A stretch of DNA of 64,000 bases from DAHUYF01 sp035553515 (GCA_035553515.1 DATNDG010000098.1:1-64000); one strand, 5' to 3'; counted from the stretch's first letter, positions 16,690-26,065 are shown. Numbers and translations: made by a program. Notes: a model not told the origin generated them from the letters alone.

Positions 16690-17657
16690 TGAAGAAATCG
16701 ATGGGTCGCTTCTTCACCCAAGAGCGGCGCCGGATCCTCTACGCCTATGCGGCGGCAGTGCTGCTATTTCTCGGCGGCGAGGCTGTGCGGCCGGGCTTCG
16801 CGAGCGTCGCCAGCATCGAGGCAGTCCTCGTCGTTGCCACGTTTGTCGGGATCGTCGCCGCCGGACAGACCTTCGTCATCCTGATCGGCGGCATTGACCT
16901 CTCGGTGCCCTGGGTGCTCAACGGCGCGGCGATCCTGCTCGTCACTGCGTCGCTCGGGCAGGACGCCCGCGCGCCCTACGCGCTGGCGCTCACGCTCGGC
17001 ATGGGGGCGGCGGTGGGTTTGCTGAACGGCGTGGGGGTCGCGCTCCTCGGCATCCCCGCGGTGGTGATGACGCTCGCGATGAACGGCATCATGGAGGGGC
17101 TGACGCTGGGGCTAAGCGGCGGGCTCACCTGCACCGCCTGCGCCTCTTACGCGCCGCCGCTGGTGCAGGCGGCCATCCACGGCAACCTTCTCGGCGTGCC
17201 GCACGCACTTTATCTCTGGCTCGCGGTGATTCTGCTCGTTTCCTTCGTGCTGAGCTTCACCGCGTTCGGGCGGAGTGCCTATGCGATCGGCAACAATCTG
17301 CGCGCCAGCTACCTGGCCGGCGTCAGCGTGACGGCGACGACGATAGCGCTCTACACGCTGAGCGGTCTCTTCTCGGCGCTCTCCGGCATCATGCTGGTGG
17401 GCTTCGGCGGCCAGGCATCGCTCGGCATGGGCGATCCCTATCTCTTCCAGTCGATCGCCGCGGTGGTCATCGGCGGCGTCTATATCCTGGGCGGCCGAGG
17501 GCATTACCTCGGCTCGGTCGCCGGCGCCATCAGCCTGGTGGCGCTCGTCAGCGTGCTGTTGGCGATGAATATGCCCGATTACGGGCGCAGCATCATCTAC
17601 GGCGTCATCATCCTGGTGCTGCTGCTGCTCTATGGGCGTGAGGAGAGCCGGTACTGA
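16689..17657 (+). CDS. ABC transporter permease (RbsC family)
   Basis: A 322-residue second permease of the same class: AAGQTFVILIGGIDLSVPWV, the usual central GLLNGVGVALLGIPAVVMTL and AVVIGGVYILGGRGHYLGSV. Its ATG overlaps the TGA of the first permease. No periplasmic binding protein gene follows; the next gene is an outer-membrane deacylase, so the binding protein must be elsewhere. Confidence 0.9.
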   Translation: MKKSMGRFFTQERRRILYAYAAAVLLFLGGEAVRPGFASVASIEAVLVVATFVGIVAAGQTFVILIGGIDLSVPWVLNGAAILLVTASLGQDARAPYALALTLGMGAAVGLLNGVGVALLGIPAVVMTLAMNGIMEGLTLGLSGGLTCTACASYAPPLVQAAIHGNLLGVPHALYLWLAVILLVSFVLSFTAFGRSAYAIGNNLRASYLAGVSVTATTIALYTLSGLFSALSGIMLVGFGGQASLGMGDPYLFQSIAAVVIGGVYILGGRGHYLGSVAGAISLVALVSVLLAMNMPDYGRSIIYGVIILVLLLLYGREESRY

Positions 17658-17782
17658 ACTTCCGGCGGGCTTGGCCAGAGTCCGACCATCGGGAAACGGG
17701 CCCGTTGAACGAGGCATCAGGTCTCCTGTAGCCTCGCTTCGGGCGTGACGGCGGGGAAATGGCCGCGGGCCCAGGGGAGCCG

Positions 17783-18358
17783 ATGAAACGTTCGCATTTC
17801 GGTGCGCGCGTAGCAGGGGGCTTGCTGCTCGCTTTCGCGATGTTGGCGCTGGCGCCGGGCGCGGCGGCCGCCGGTCTCGTCGATGAGGTCAAGCTCGGGC
17901 TGCTTGCGCACGATGTCGGGGTCCTCGGCGATCCCATTGAGCATGGCGCCGATGTGGTCGGCGAAATTCTCTTCGCCTCGCCGGATTTCCTGTCGATCAT
18001 CGGCTCGCCGCGGCCGACCATCGGCGGCTCGGTCAACACTGCCGGCAAGACCAATTACGCCTATGCCGATCTTACCTGGACCGCCACCCTCTGGCGTCCC
18101 GATCTGCAGGAGGGCGATGGCATCTATCTGGGCGGCTTCCTCGGCGGCGCGATCCACGACGGGCGGCTTCAGCCCGTCAATCCCGGGAGCAAGGATCTCG
18201 GCACGCGCGGGCTTTTCCATCTCGGCGTCGAGGCGGGCTATCAGATCACGTCGACCTACAGCGTCGAAGGCTATTTTTCGCATCTCTCCAACGCCAACAT
18301 CTCCCGGCACAATCCCGGCCTCAACAATGCGGGGTTGCGGCTCGGCTACAAATTCTGA
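17783..18358 (+). CDS. PagL-like acyloxyacyl hydrolase (lipid A 3-O-deacylase)
   Basis: A 191-residue outer-membrane beta-barrel enzyme that removes the 3-O acyl chain of lipid A. The signal peptide is about residues 1-31 (ending GAAAAG). The C-terminal region has the PagL catalytic His-Ser motif in YFSHLSNANISRHNPGLNN, and the last residue is Phe as in barrel proteins (LRLGYKF). The ATG at 17783 is chosen because AGGGGAGC precedes it and it begins the signal. Family call good; activity on lipid A is inferred. Confidence 0.85.
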   Translation: MKRSHFGARVAGGLLLAFAMLALAPGAAAAGLVDEVKLGLLAHDVGVLGDPIEHGADVVGEILFASPDFLSIIGSPRPTIGGSVNTAGKTNYAYADLTWTATLWRPDLQEGDGIYLGGFLGGAIHDGRLQPVNPGSKDLGTRGLFHLGVEAGYQITSTYSVEGYFSHLSNANISRHNPGLNNAGLRLGYKF

Positions 18359-18389
18359 GAAGGCGGCCGGCCCTAGGCGGCTCGCAGGA

Positions 18390-19553
18390 TCAGGCGACCC
18401 GCGGCATCACCTCGCGCCAAAAGCGATCGATGGATTTCATCAGGATGTTGTGGGGCACCAGGCTGTTGTAGGTGTAGCAGAAGAGCCAATCGACCGGGAT
18501 GCGGCGGCGGATGCGCTCGAGATTGCGCGTCACTGTGTCGACCGTACCGACCAGCGCGTAGCCGAGCTCGACCGATTGCTCGGGCGTCGGCGCGGCGCCG
18601 GTGACGGGATCGATGATCCCCTTGCGGAAGCCAAAGGGCTCGAACCAGGCGCGGCCGGAGAAAATGCCGGAATCCTTCCACAGCGCAATCGCCTCGGCAT
18701 CGCTGTCGGCGATGATGACGTCGCGCAGCAGCCCCATGCCTTCGCCGCGCGGTCGGCCGGAGACCTCGGCGTAGACGTCGAAGAGCTTCCCCTCGTAGGT
18801 CGCATGCAGTGGCGGCAGGATGGCGGTGACGCCTTCCTTGGCGCACCAGCGGATGCTCGATTCCGAGCTGGCGAAGGGCTGAAAGACCGGTGGATGCGGC
18901 TTCTGCACCGGCTTCGGTACGACGCCCACTGCCTTCAGCACGCCATTCTCGACGCCGGCGCCCCAGGCGTTCGTTGCCTCGAGATTCCACGGCGTCTCGC
19001 CAGCCGGGATTTTCCAATACTTTCCCTGATAGGAAAGCATCGGCTCGGTCCAGCATTTCTTGATAATCTGGAAGCATTCCTCGAAGGCGGCGCGGTTGGC
19101 CGCATCGATCGCGTCGTGTTGATGCGGCAGCGCGCCGTGGATGCCATGGGTCTGCTGAGCCATGACGTCCACCCAGCGGCGCTGGTATCCGCGCGCAAAG
19201 CCGGCGCAGGCGCGGCCGCCGGTCATCTGGTCGAGGATGGCGATGTCCTCGGCGACGCGGATAGGGTTCGATGCCGGCAGCACGATGCCAAGCTGGCCGA
19301 CGCGGATGCGCTTGGTCTGCAGCGCGAAAAAGAGATCGAGCAGCACCGGGTTGTTGGAGAGCTCGAAGCCCTCGATGTGGAAATGATGCTCGGTGAAGCT
19401 GACGGAATCATAGCCGAGCTCATCGGCGAGCCGCACCTGCTCCAGCACCTCGCGCAGCATCTGCTGATAGAGATCGCTGCGCAGTCCGGCCATTCCTGCT
19501 TCGATGTCGCGGCGATTGCCGACGCTCGGCAGATAGAACAAGGACGCCTTCAC
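18390..19553 (-). CDS. LLM class flavin-dependent oxidoreductase
   Basis: A 387-residue luciferase-like monooxygenase (TIM barrel, FMN or F420 dependent). Typical segments are EVRLADELGYDSVSFTEHHF-like QVRLADELGYDSVSFTEHHF, RIRVGQLGIVLPASNPIRVA and EDIAILDQMTGGRACAGFAR. GTG start at 19553 (MKASLFYLPSVGNRR). It lies downstream of the aminotransferase gene on the same strand with about 100 bases between. The substrate cannot be predicted; the neighbours suggest catabolism of an amine or amino acid. Confidence 0.9.
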   Translation of the reverse strand: MKASLFYLPSVGNRRDIEAGMAGLRSDLYQQMLREVLEQVRLADELGYDSVSFTEHHFHIEGFELSNNPVLLDLFFALQTKRIRVGQLGIVLPASNPIRVAEDIAILDQMTGGRACAGFARGYQRRWVDVMAQQTHGIHGALPHQHDAIDAANRAAFEECFQIIKKCWTEPMLSYQGKYWKIPAGETPWNLEATNAWGAGVENGVLKAVGVVPKPVQKPHPPVFQPFASSESSIRWCAKEGVTAILPPLHATYEGKLFDVYAEVSGRPRGEGMGLLRDVIIADSDAEAIALWKDSGIFSGRAWFEPFGFRKGIIDPVTGAAPTPEQSVELGYALVGTVDTVTRNLERIRRRIPVDWLFCYTYNSLVPHNILMKSIDRFWREVMPRVA

Positions 19554-19637
19554 GGACGCTCCTCCCTATTTTGTCTCGTTCCCGCCGTCGGATCATGGCA
19601 AAACTCGCCGGGGCTGTATACCGGCGGGTCGGCGCGC

Positions 19638-19671
19638 TCAGAGCGTTGCGACCATCAGAGCGTTGCGGCGA
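19638..19671. repeat. 17-bp tandem duplication at a gene end
   Basis: TCAGAGCGTTGCGACCA (19638-19654) and TCAGAGCGTTGCGGCGA (19655-19671) are adjacent near-copies. The second copy contains the stop and last codons of the aminotransferase gene on the minus strand, so the gene end, with its stop, has been duplicated. Confidence 0.7.
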
Positions 19672-20986
19672 TCGCCGCCTCGACCGCATCTCCCAGCCGC
19701 TCCACCACCGCATCGAGCTCGGCCTCGGCGATGATGAAAGGCGGCGCCAGGACGACGTGATCGCCGCTCTTGCCGTCGATGGTGCCGCCCATCGGATAGA
19801 CCACGAGGCCGCGCTCGAAGGCCTGGCGCTTCACCGCCGCGTGGAGGCGGAGCGCCGGATCGAAGGGCGCCTTGCTGGCGCGATCGGCGACCAGCTCGAT
19901 GGCGCGGAAGAGGCCGCGTCCGCGTATGTCGCCGACATGGCGATGATTGCCGAAGCGCTCCTGGAGCCGCGCCGCAAGGTGGTCGCCGCGCGCGCGGCAT
20001 TGCGCGACGAGCCCGTCGCGCTCGAGCACCTGCTGCACGGCGAGCGCAGCGGCGCAGGCGATGGGATGGGCGACATAGGTGTGACCGTGCTGGAAGAAGC
20101 CGCTGCCACCGGCAATCGCATCATAGATCTGCCCGGCGACGAGCACGCCGCCGATCGGCTGATAGCCGCCGCCCAGCCCTTTGGCGATCACCAGCAGATC
20201 GGGCGAGATCTCCTCCTGCTCGCAGGCGTGCAGCGTGCCGGTCCGCCCCATGCCGCACATGATCTCGTCAAGGATAAGCAGCACGCCATAGCGGTCGCAG
20301 ATATCGCGAATGCGCCGGAAGTATCCGGTCACCGCCGGAACGCAGCCGGCCGTCGCGCCGACGACGGTCTCGGCGATGAAGGCGGCGACGCTCTCGGGCC
20401 CGAGGCGCAGAATCTCGGCTTCGAGCTCGTCGGCGACGCGCCGCCCATAGGCCTCGTCGCTCTCGTCCTCTCCCTTGAAGTGGTAGGGAAAGCAGGGCGC
20501 AATGAGCGGCACGTCCATGAGCAGCGGCTGGAACGGCGCACGCCGCCACATATTGCCGCCGACGGCAAGTGCGCCCAGCGTGTTGCCGTGATAGCTCTGG
20601 CGACGCGAGATGAAGCGGCAACGCTGCTTCTCGCCGATCTCTAGGAAATATTGGCGCGCCAGCTTCAGCGCCGCTTCGACGGCTTCCGAGCCGTCGCACA
20701 CGAAATAGACGCGCTCGAGCCCGGGCGGCGCGCGGCGCACGAGCTGATCGGCGAGTGCCTCGGCGGGCTCGCTGGTGAAGAAGGAGGTGTGCGCATAGGC
20801 AAGGTGCTCGGCCTGACGCTCAATGGCGGCGAGGATTTCCGGATGACCATGGCCGAGGCAGGAGACGCCGGCGCCCGAGGACGCGTCGAGATAGCGCTTG
20901 CCGCTGGAATCCTCGATCTCGACGCCGAGTGCCGCGACCGCCACCGGCGTCAGGGCGCGCGTATCGCGCGGGAAGGTGTGGCGCAT
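19655..20986 (-). CDS. class III PLP-dependent aminotransferase
   Basis: A 443-residue omega-type aminotransferase. It has the N-terminal GKRYLDASSGAGVSCLGHGH, the cofactor-binding CDGSEAVEAALKLARQYF, the aspartate motif ILDEIMCGMGRTG and the Schiff-base lysine in VIAKGLGGGYQPIGGVL. The ATG at 20986 is chosen by family alignment; the frame is open far upstream without homology. Probably co-transcribed with the LLM gene. Amino donor unknown (beta-alanine, diamines and taurine are all used by this family). Confidence 0.93.
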   Translation of the reverse strand: MRHTFPRDTRALTPVAVAALGVEIEDSSGKRYLDASSGAGVSCLGHGHPEILAAIERQAEHLAYAHTSFFTSEPAEALADQLVRRAPPGLERVYFVCDGSEAVEAALKLARQYFLEIGEKQRCRFISRRQSYHGNTLGALAVGGNMWRRAPFQPLLMDVPLIAPCFPYHFKGEDESDEAYGRRVADELEAEILRLGPESVAAFIAETVVGATAGCVPAVTGYFRRIRDICDRYGVLLILDEIMCGMGRTGTLHACEQEEISPDLLVIAKGLGGGYQPIGGVLVAGQIYDAIAGGSGFFQHGHTYVAHPIACAAALAVQQVLERDGLVAQCRARGDHLAARLQERFGNHRHVGDIRGRGLFRAIELVADRASKAPFDPALRLHAAVKRQAFERGLVVYPMGGTIDGKSGDHVVLAPPFIIAEAELDAVVERLGDAVEAAIAATL

Positions 20987-21143
20987 GCTGGCCTCCGCGA
21001 CCGGCCCCGAGCCGCCTCCCGTCGGCGCAGAGGATGGTTGCGCCAAGCCGGGAATGACGCGAGGATAGAGCAAATCGTCCGGCCGGAGAACGGTCGGCCA
21101 GGCTGCGCCGCGAGGTTGCGGAGCGCCGCCGGGGAGGTCGAGG

Positions 21144-21560
21144 ATGACGGTCGAGACGGGAGAGGGCACGCTCGCCGCGGATCTGGCGGCTCGCGTCGAA
21201 AGCCTGCCGGCGCTGGTCAATGGCGATGCGCGGCTCGTCGAGCGTGGCCGCTTCCTCAGCGTCGATCTGCTCCTCGAACTCGGTCGCACGCCCTATTACA
21301 TCGCCATCGAGCACGGCCGCATCGCGTCGCTGGAACGCGGGCCGTTGCCGCTGCGCTCCTGGCGCTTCGCTATCCGCGCCGGAGAAGAAGTCTGGCGTCG
21401 CTTCTGGCGGGAGATGCCGGCGCCGGGCGAGCATGATCTCTTCGCGCTTGCCAAGCGAGGCCAGTTGAGCATCGAGGGTGATTTACATCCCTTCATGGCG
21501 AACCTGTTCTACTTCAAGGAGCTGCTCGCGGCGCCGCGCGGCCAAAGGAGCGCGGCCTGA
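21144..21560 (+). CDS. SCP2-like sterol/lipid-binding domain protein
   Basis: A 138-residue soluble protein resembling SCP2-type lipid-carrier domains: LLLELGRTPYYIAIEHGRIA, SWRFAIRAGEEVWRRFW and IEGDLHPFMANLFYFKELL. Divergent from the aminotransferase gene, and one base separates its stop from the following ATG by three bases, so it starts an operon with the hydrolase and binding protein. The fold call is from pattern memory and moderate; ligand unknown. Confidence 0.6.
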   Translation: MTVETGEGTLAADLAARVESLPALVNGDARLVERGRFLSVDLLLELGRTPYYIAIEHGRIASLERGPLPLRSWRFAIRAGEEVWRRFWREMPAPGEHDLFALAKRGQLSIEGDLHPFMANLFYFKELLAAPRGQRSAA

Positions 21561-21562
21561 GC

Positions 21563-22414
21563 ATGGCGGCGCCGCTCGATCCGATCATCGGCCGCTACGT
21601 CCATGTGCGTCTCGGCGGTCGTGCGCATCGCCTCTATTTTGAAGAGGCGGGCAGCGGCATTCCGCTGGTCTGCCTGCACACGGCCGGTGCCGATGGCAGG
21701 CAGTTCCGCCATCTGATGACCGATGCAGAAATCACCGAGCATTTTCGCGTGCTGGCCTTCGATCTTCCGTGGCACGGCAAGTCGACGCCGCCCGAGGGTT
21801 GGGAGCACGAGGAGTACCGTCTCACCACGCGCTCCTACACGGAGGCGATCCGCGTCTTCTGCGCCGCGCTCGATCTCGAGAGACCGGTGGTGCTCGGTTG
21901 CTCGATCGGCGGGCGCATCGTGCTCAACCTGGCGATCGAGCATGCCGAGGAATTCCGCGCACTGATCGGCCTTGAAGCGGCCGATTTCCAGCAATCCTGG
22001 TACGACACCGTCTGGCTGCATCGCCCGGACGTGCATGGCAGCGAAGTTTGCGCCGGGCTGGTCTCCGGCCTGATGGCGCCCCAGAGCCCCGCGGCATCGC
22101 GCTGGGAGACGCTCTGGCAGTACATGCAGGGCGGGCCCGGCGTATTCAAGGGCGATCTCTATTTCTACCGCGTCGACGGCGATCTGCGCGACCGTGTCGG
22201 CCGCATCGACACGCGGCGCTGTCCCCTCTACCTGCTCACCGGCGAATACGATTTCTCCTGCGCGCCCGAGGACACGCTGCGCACCGCGCGGCAGATCGCC
22301 GGCGCCGAGACGGTGATCATGGAGAAGGTCGGGCATTTTCCGATGAGCGAGAATCCGGCGCAGTTCCGCCGCTATATCCTGCCGGTACTCGAGCGCATCC
22401 GCGCTCGAGCATGA
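21563..22414 (+). CDS. alpha/beta hydrolase
   Basis: A 283-residue alpha/beta-fold hydrolase. Nucleophile elbow GCSIGG (serine), oxyanion region CLHTAGADGRQFRHLM, the FDLPWHGKSTPPEGW strand, and the histidine in VGHFPMSENP near the C-terminus, with the acid in TGEYDFSCAPED. All triad elements are visible. It starts just after the SCP2-like gene. Probable ester or amide hydrolase acting with the neighbouring metabolic genes. Confidence 0.88.
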   Translation: MAAPLDPIIGRYVHVRLGGRAHRLYFEEAGSGIPLVCLHTAGADGRQFRHLMTDAEITEHFRVLAFDLPWHGKSTPPEGWEHEEYRLTTRSYTEAIRVFCAALDLERPVVLGCSIGGRIVLNLAIEHAEEFRALIGLEAADFQQSWYDTVWLHRPDVHGSEVCAGLVSGLMAPQSPAASRWETLWQYMQGGPGVFKGDLYFYRVDGDLRDRVGRIDTRRCPLYLLTGEYDFSCAPEDTLRTARQIAGAETVIMEKVGHFPMSENPAQFRRYILPVLERIRARA

Positions 22415-22460
22415 AGGGCGGCAGGCAACGACAAAACAGCAACAGTCAGGGAGACAAGAG

Positions 22461-23663
22461 ATGAAATCGGGATTTCGCGGATTGATCGCGGCGGCGGCGC
22501 TAGTGCTCGCCGCAGGTAGCGCCCATGCCGCCGACGCGCTCAAGATCGGCGTGCTTACCGATATGAGCGGCCCCTATGCCGATGTCGTCGGCACGGGCAC
22601 GGTGGCGGCGGTGAAGCTTGCGGTCGAGGATATGGGCGGCAAGGTGCGGGGCATGCCCATCGAGGTGGTCAGCGCCGACACCCAGAACAAGCCGGACGTG
22701 GCTTCGGCGCTGGCACGGCAATGGCTCGACCAAGGCGTCGACGTCCTGCTCGGCGGCAGCTCCTCGGCGGCGGGGCTCGCCATCCAGGCGGTGGCGAAGG
22801 AGAAGAAGCACATCTTCCTGATCACCGACTCCGCCTCATCGGACTTCACCGGCAAGCAATGCTCGCCCTACGGCATTCATTTCGGCTACGACACCTACGC
22901 GCTCTCCAACGGCACCGCCAAGGCAATCGTGAAGCAGGGCGGCAAGACTTGGTACTTCCTCACCGTCGACTACGCCTTCGGCTATGCGCTGGAGCGCGAC
23001 GCCTCGCGCTTCGTCGAGGCGGCCGGAGGCAAGGTGCTGGGCTCGGTCCGCCATCCGCTCGGCGCCAGCGATTTCAGCTCTTACCTGCTGCAGGCTCAGG
23101 CGTCGAAGGCGCAGGTCATCGGCCTCGCCAATGCGAGCACCGACGAGGTCAACGCGATCAAGGCGGCGAACGAATTCGGCATTACCGCGGGCGGACAGAG
23201 GCTCGCGGCGCTGCTCATCTTCATCACAGATGTCGAATCGCTCGGGCTGAAGACGGCGCACGGCCTCGATCTCACCACCTCGTTCTATTGGGATCTCAAC
23301 GACAAGACGCGGGCCTGGACCAAGCGCTTCGTCAAGGCGCATGGCAAGATCCCGACCATGACGCAAGCCGCTGCCTATTCAGCGGTGCTGCATTACCTCC
23401 AGGCGGTGAAGGCCTCGGGGACGAAGGACCCGACGAAGGTCGCGGCGACGATGAAGGCAACGCCGATCAACGACATGTACAACACGAACGTCAAGATCCG
23501 TCCCGACGGGCGCGTGCTCAACACGATGTATTTGATGGAAGTGAAGTCGCCCGCGGAATCGAAATATCCGCATGACGACTACAAGGTCCTGGCGAAGTTG
23601 CCCGGCGACCAGGCGTTCCGGCCGATGTCGGAAGGCGGCTGTCCCTTCGTCGAGAAGAAATAG
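22461..23663 (+). CDS. periplasmic substrate-binding protein, branched-chain amino acid type
   Basis: A 400-residue ABC binding protein of the LivJ/Peripla_BP_6 class. Signal peptide MKSGFRGLIAAAALVLAAGS-AHA, then ADALKIGVLTDMSGPYADVV, the typical N-lobe opening. The mature protein continues with DVLLGGSSSAAGLAIQAVAK and a C-lobe YSAVLHYLQAVKASGTKD. No permease or ATPase follows. With the upstream hydrolase and SCP2-like genes it forms a three-gene unit, suggesting capture of an extracellular compound which the cluster degrades. Confidence 0.9.
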   Translation: MKSGFRGLIAAAALVLAAGSAHAADALKIGVLTDMSGPYADVVGTGTVAAVKLAVEDMGGKVRGMPIEVVSADTQNKPDVASALARQWLDQGVDVLLGGSSSAAGLAIQAVAKEKKHIFLITDSASSDFTGKQCSPYGIHFGYDTYALSNGTAKAIVKQGGKTWYFLTVDYAFGYALERDASRFVEAAGGKVLGSVRHPLGASDFSSYLLQAQASKAQVIGLANASTDEVNAIKAANEFGITAGGQRLAALLIFITDVESLGLKTAHGLDLTTSFYWDLNDKTRAWTKRFVKAHGKIPTMTQAAAYSAVLHYLQAVKASGTKDPTKVAATMKATPINDMYNTNVKIRPDGRVLNTMYLMEVKSPAESKYPHDDYKVLAKLPGDQAFRPMSEGGCPFVEKK

Positions 23664-24575
23664 CTAGCGGGCCGCGGTGGCGCGAGCGACGCGCCGCCGC
23701 GGTGCCTGCGCTGGCGCCTGAGGCAGGCGCTGGCGGATCGTCAGCAGGCCGGCCCAGGGATCGCTCTGCAGACGCGCGAGCCGCCCGGGCACCGTGCGCA
23801 AGGTGAAGGCCGAGGGATCGAGGGTCGCGGTGAGCTCCTTCCAGTCGAGCGGGACCGCGACGGGCGCGCCGGCCCGGGCGCGTGTCGAATAGGGCGCGAC
23901 GGCGGTCGAGGTCGGATCGTTGCGCAGATAGTCGATGAAGATGCGGCCTCGCCGGTCTTTCTTCGAGACGCGGGTGAGGAAGCGATCGGGCGCCGCCTCG
24001 GCAAGCGCCAGGGCCACTGCTTTGGCAAAGCCTTTCACTTCCGGCCAGCCCTGCCGGCGCTCGATCGGCACGACTACGTGCAATCCCTTGCCGCCCGTGG
24101 TCTTGGGAAAGCTCTCCAGCCCGAGCGCGGCGAGATGCGCGCGTACCGCATGCGCCGCTTCGACCACTTCGGCAAACCGCACGCCCTCGCCGGGATCGAG
24201 ATCGAAGATGACGCGATCCGGTCGGTCCGGCCGGTCGGCGAGCGCGCCCCAGGGATGGATTTCGAGCACGCCCATCTGCACCAGAGCAACGAGACCGGCC
24301 GCATCCCTGATGAAGAGGTACGGCTCGTCGAAGCCCGCAATCCGCACCTGCTCAAGCTCGGACGGGATGCCAGATCCGGCATGGCGCTGATAGAAGCATT
24401 TCTTTTGCCGCCCCGTCGGGCAGCGCACCAGCGTGATTGGCCGCTTCGCCACGTGGGGCAGCATCCACCCCGAGACCGTAGTGTAATACTCGGCCAGCTC
24501 GCCCTTGGTGATGCCTTGCTCGGGATAGAGGACCTTGTCGGGATGCGTGAGATGCACACCCGCAATCTCAGCCAT
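23664..24575 (-). CDS. ligD: LigD polymerase (primase-like) domain protein
   Basis: A 303-residue stand-alone polymerase domain of bacterial LigD (archaeo-eukaryotic primase fold), which fills gaps in non-homologous end joining. Signature motifs: LTHPDKVLYPEQGITKGELA, the metal-binding VIFDLDPGEGV, FPKTTGGKGLHVVVPIERR and IFIDYLRNDPTSTAVAPYS. Start ATG at 24575 is four bases past the ligase stop (stop codon 24578-24580), so the genes are coupled. A short basic tail (RRRVARATAAR) ends it. LigD is usually one polypeptide; here it is split. Confidence 0.92.
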   Translation of the reverse strand: MAEIAGVHLTHPDKVLYPEQGITKGELAEYYTTVSGWMLPHVAKRPITLVRCPTGRQKKCFYQRHAGSGIPSELEQVRIAGFDEPYLFIRDAAGLVALVQMGVLEIHPWGALADRPDRPDRVIFDLDPGEGVRFAEVVEAAHAVRAHLAALGLESFPKTTGGKGLHVVVPIERRQGWPEVKGFAKAVALALAEAAPDRFLTRVSKKDRRGRIFIDYLRNDPTSTAVAPYSTRARAGAPVAVPLDWKELTATLDPSAFTLRTVPGRLARLQSDPWAGLLTIRQRLPQAPAQAPRRRVARATAAR

Positions 24576-24577
24576 CT

Positions 24578-25660
24578 CTAGCTCTCCACCAGTTCGGCAA
24601 CCAGCTTCAAGGGCCGCGCTTCGTGGCCGAGTTGCTCGCAAGTGCACTGCCGCGGCGCCTTGTCGGGCCGCCAGCGCAGCAGATGCGTGCCGTGACGGAA
24701 ACGCCCGCCGGTCACCTGGTCGTAACGCACTTCGACCACGAGCTCGGGGCTGAGCGGTTGCCATTCGGCCGAGCGCTCGCCGCTCCAGCGGCTCGGAGCG
24801 CCGGGGCTGTTGCCGGTGAAGCCCGGCGGCGAAACCAGCGCCTTAAGCCGCCGGGTGAGCCGTGGCCGCTCGTCATTGGCTATGGTCGAGGTGAATTCCA
24901 CATGGTGCAGCTTGCCGTCCGGTTCATAGAGGCCGAGCAGCAGGGAGCCTACTTGCTTCGTACCGCGCAGGTAACGGAAGCCGCCGACGACGCAATCGGC
25001 GCTGCGCTGCTCCTTGACCTTGAGCATGGCACGTTCGCCCGGCAGGTATGGCTCGTCGAGGCGCTTGGCGACGATGCCGTCGAGCGCCCCACCCGAGCGC
25101 GAAAGCCAGCGCCGCGCCGTAGCATGGTCACGCGTTGCCGGCGAGAGCCGCAGCGCTCGGGAAGCGGGCAGTTCGGCGAAGAAGCTTTCGAGCGCGGCGC
25201 GCCGCCGGGCGAGCGGCTTCTCGAGGAGCGATGTGCCCGCGGACCCCAGCAGCAGGTCGAAGAGGATGAAGATCGCCGGCGTCTCCCTGCTGAGCTTGCG
25301 GATCCTGCTCTCGGCGGGGTGGAGCCGCATTTGCAGCGCCTCGAAGGCGAGCGTATCGCCAATCGGGATCGCCAACTCGCCGTCGAGCACGAAGCGCGTC
25401 GGCGGAAGATCGGCAAGCGCCGCCACCATTTCGGGGAAATAGCGGGTGAGCGGCTTTCCTGATCTGGCGCGCAACTCGACCTCGCCGCCGGAGCGGAAGG
25501 CAAGGCAGCGGAAGCCATCCCATTTCGGCTCGAACTGCCAGCCGTCCTCGCTCGGCAAATCGGCCACGAGCTTCGCCTCCATCGGGACTGTCGTAACCGG
25601 CACCGCAAGCGCTTCAAGGCCAAGCTCGCCGAGCTTTCTGCGCGCTGCACCCCGCGCCAT
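24578..25660 (-). CDS. ligD: LigD-type ATP-dependent DNA ligase
   Basis: A 360-residue ATP-dependent DNA ligase with adenylation and OB domains. Motif I is FEPKWDGFRCL (the lysine takes AMP), motif III FVLDGELAI, IIIa IFILFDLLLG, IV DGIVAKRLDEPY and V MLKVKEQRSADCVVGGF; the OB part contains LVVEVRYDQVTGGRFRHGT. ATG at 25660 begins MARGAARRKLGELGLEAL. The phosphoesterase domain of full LigD is absent from both genes. No ku gene is in the window. The gene is 62 bases downstream of a small unknown gene on the same strand. Confidence 0.92.
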   Translation of the reverse strand: MARGAARRKLGELGLEALAVPVTTVPMEAKLVADLPSEDGWQFEPKWDGFRCLAFRSGGEVELRARSGKPLTRYFPEMVAALADLPPTRFVLDGELAIPIGDTLAFEALQMRLHPAESRIRKLSRETPAIFILFDLLLGSAGTSLLEKPLARRRAALESFFAELPASRALRLSPATRDHATARRWLSRSGGALDGIVAKRLDEPYLPGERAMLKVKEQRSADCVVGGFRYLRGTKQVGSLLLGLYEPDGKLHHVEFTSTIANDERPRLTRRLKALVSPPGFTGNSPGAPSRWSGERSAEWQPLSPELVVEVRYDQVTGGRFRHGTHLLRWRPDKAPRQCTCEQLGHEARPLKLVAELVES

Positions 25661-25722
25661 CGCTATGAACTCCTTGTCGCCGATCCCTTCCCATTGAACG
25701 GGGGACGCGCGTGCTCGTCCCT

Positions 25723-26055
25723 TCACCCCCTTATCGCAAGGCCGCGTTCTTCCTGAGGTGCCGGACGCGCACGCGCGAGATCGACCAGCACGCGTCGCCA
25801 ATGGCGCCAACGGTCGAGGTAGAGACGGAGATCGGCGAAAAGAGCGGGATAGCAGGTGCCGTCGGCGCGACGGCAGCGGATGGTCGCGATCTGCCGGCGC
25901 GTCATGCGCCGGTAGAAGGCGACGTTGCCGGCCGCCTCGAGCACCGCCACCGAAGCTGCCGAGCCGAACCAGGCGAGCAGCAATTCGGGCTCGGGGACGG
26001 GCCCGTCGAAGCGACGCTCGAGCACGGCAAGGCGGGCGAGGGGCGTGTCTGGCAT
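25723..26055 (-). CDS. hypothetical protein, first gene of the ligD unit
   Basis: A 110-residue soluble, Arg-rich protein (MPDTPLARLAVLERRFDGPV, GTCYPALFADLRLYLDRWRH). ATG at 26055. Its upstream region carries two TATGCA-type palindromes (26066-26082 and 26092-26114), and the ligase gene follows on the same strand, so it likely leads a three-gene operon. Not recognised; a DNA-repair or phage-derived role is only suggested by the context. Confidence 0.6.
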   Translation of the reverse strand: MPDTPLARLAVLERRFDGPVPEPELLLAWFGSAASVAVLEAAGNVAFYRRMTRRQIATIRCRRADGTCYPALFADLRLYLDRWRHWRRVLVDLARARPAPQEERGLAIRG

Positions 26056-26065
26056 GGACAAGGCT

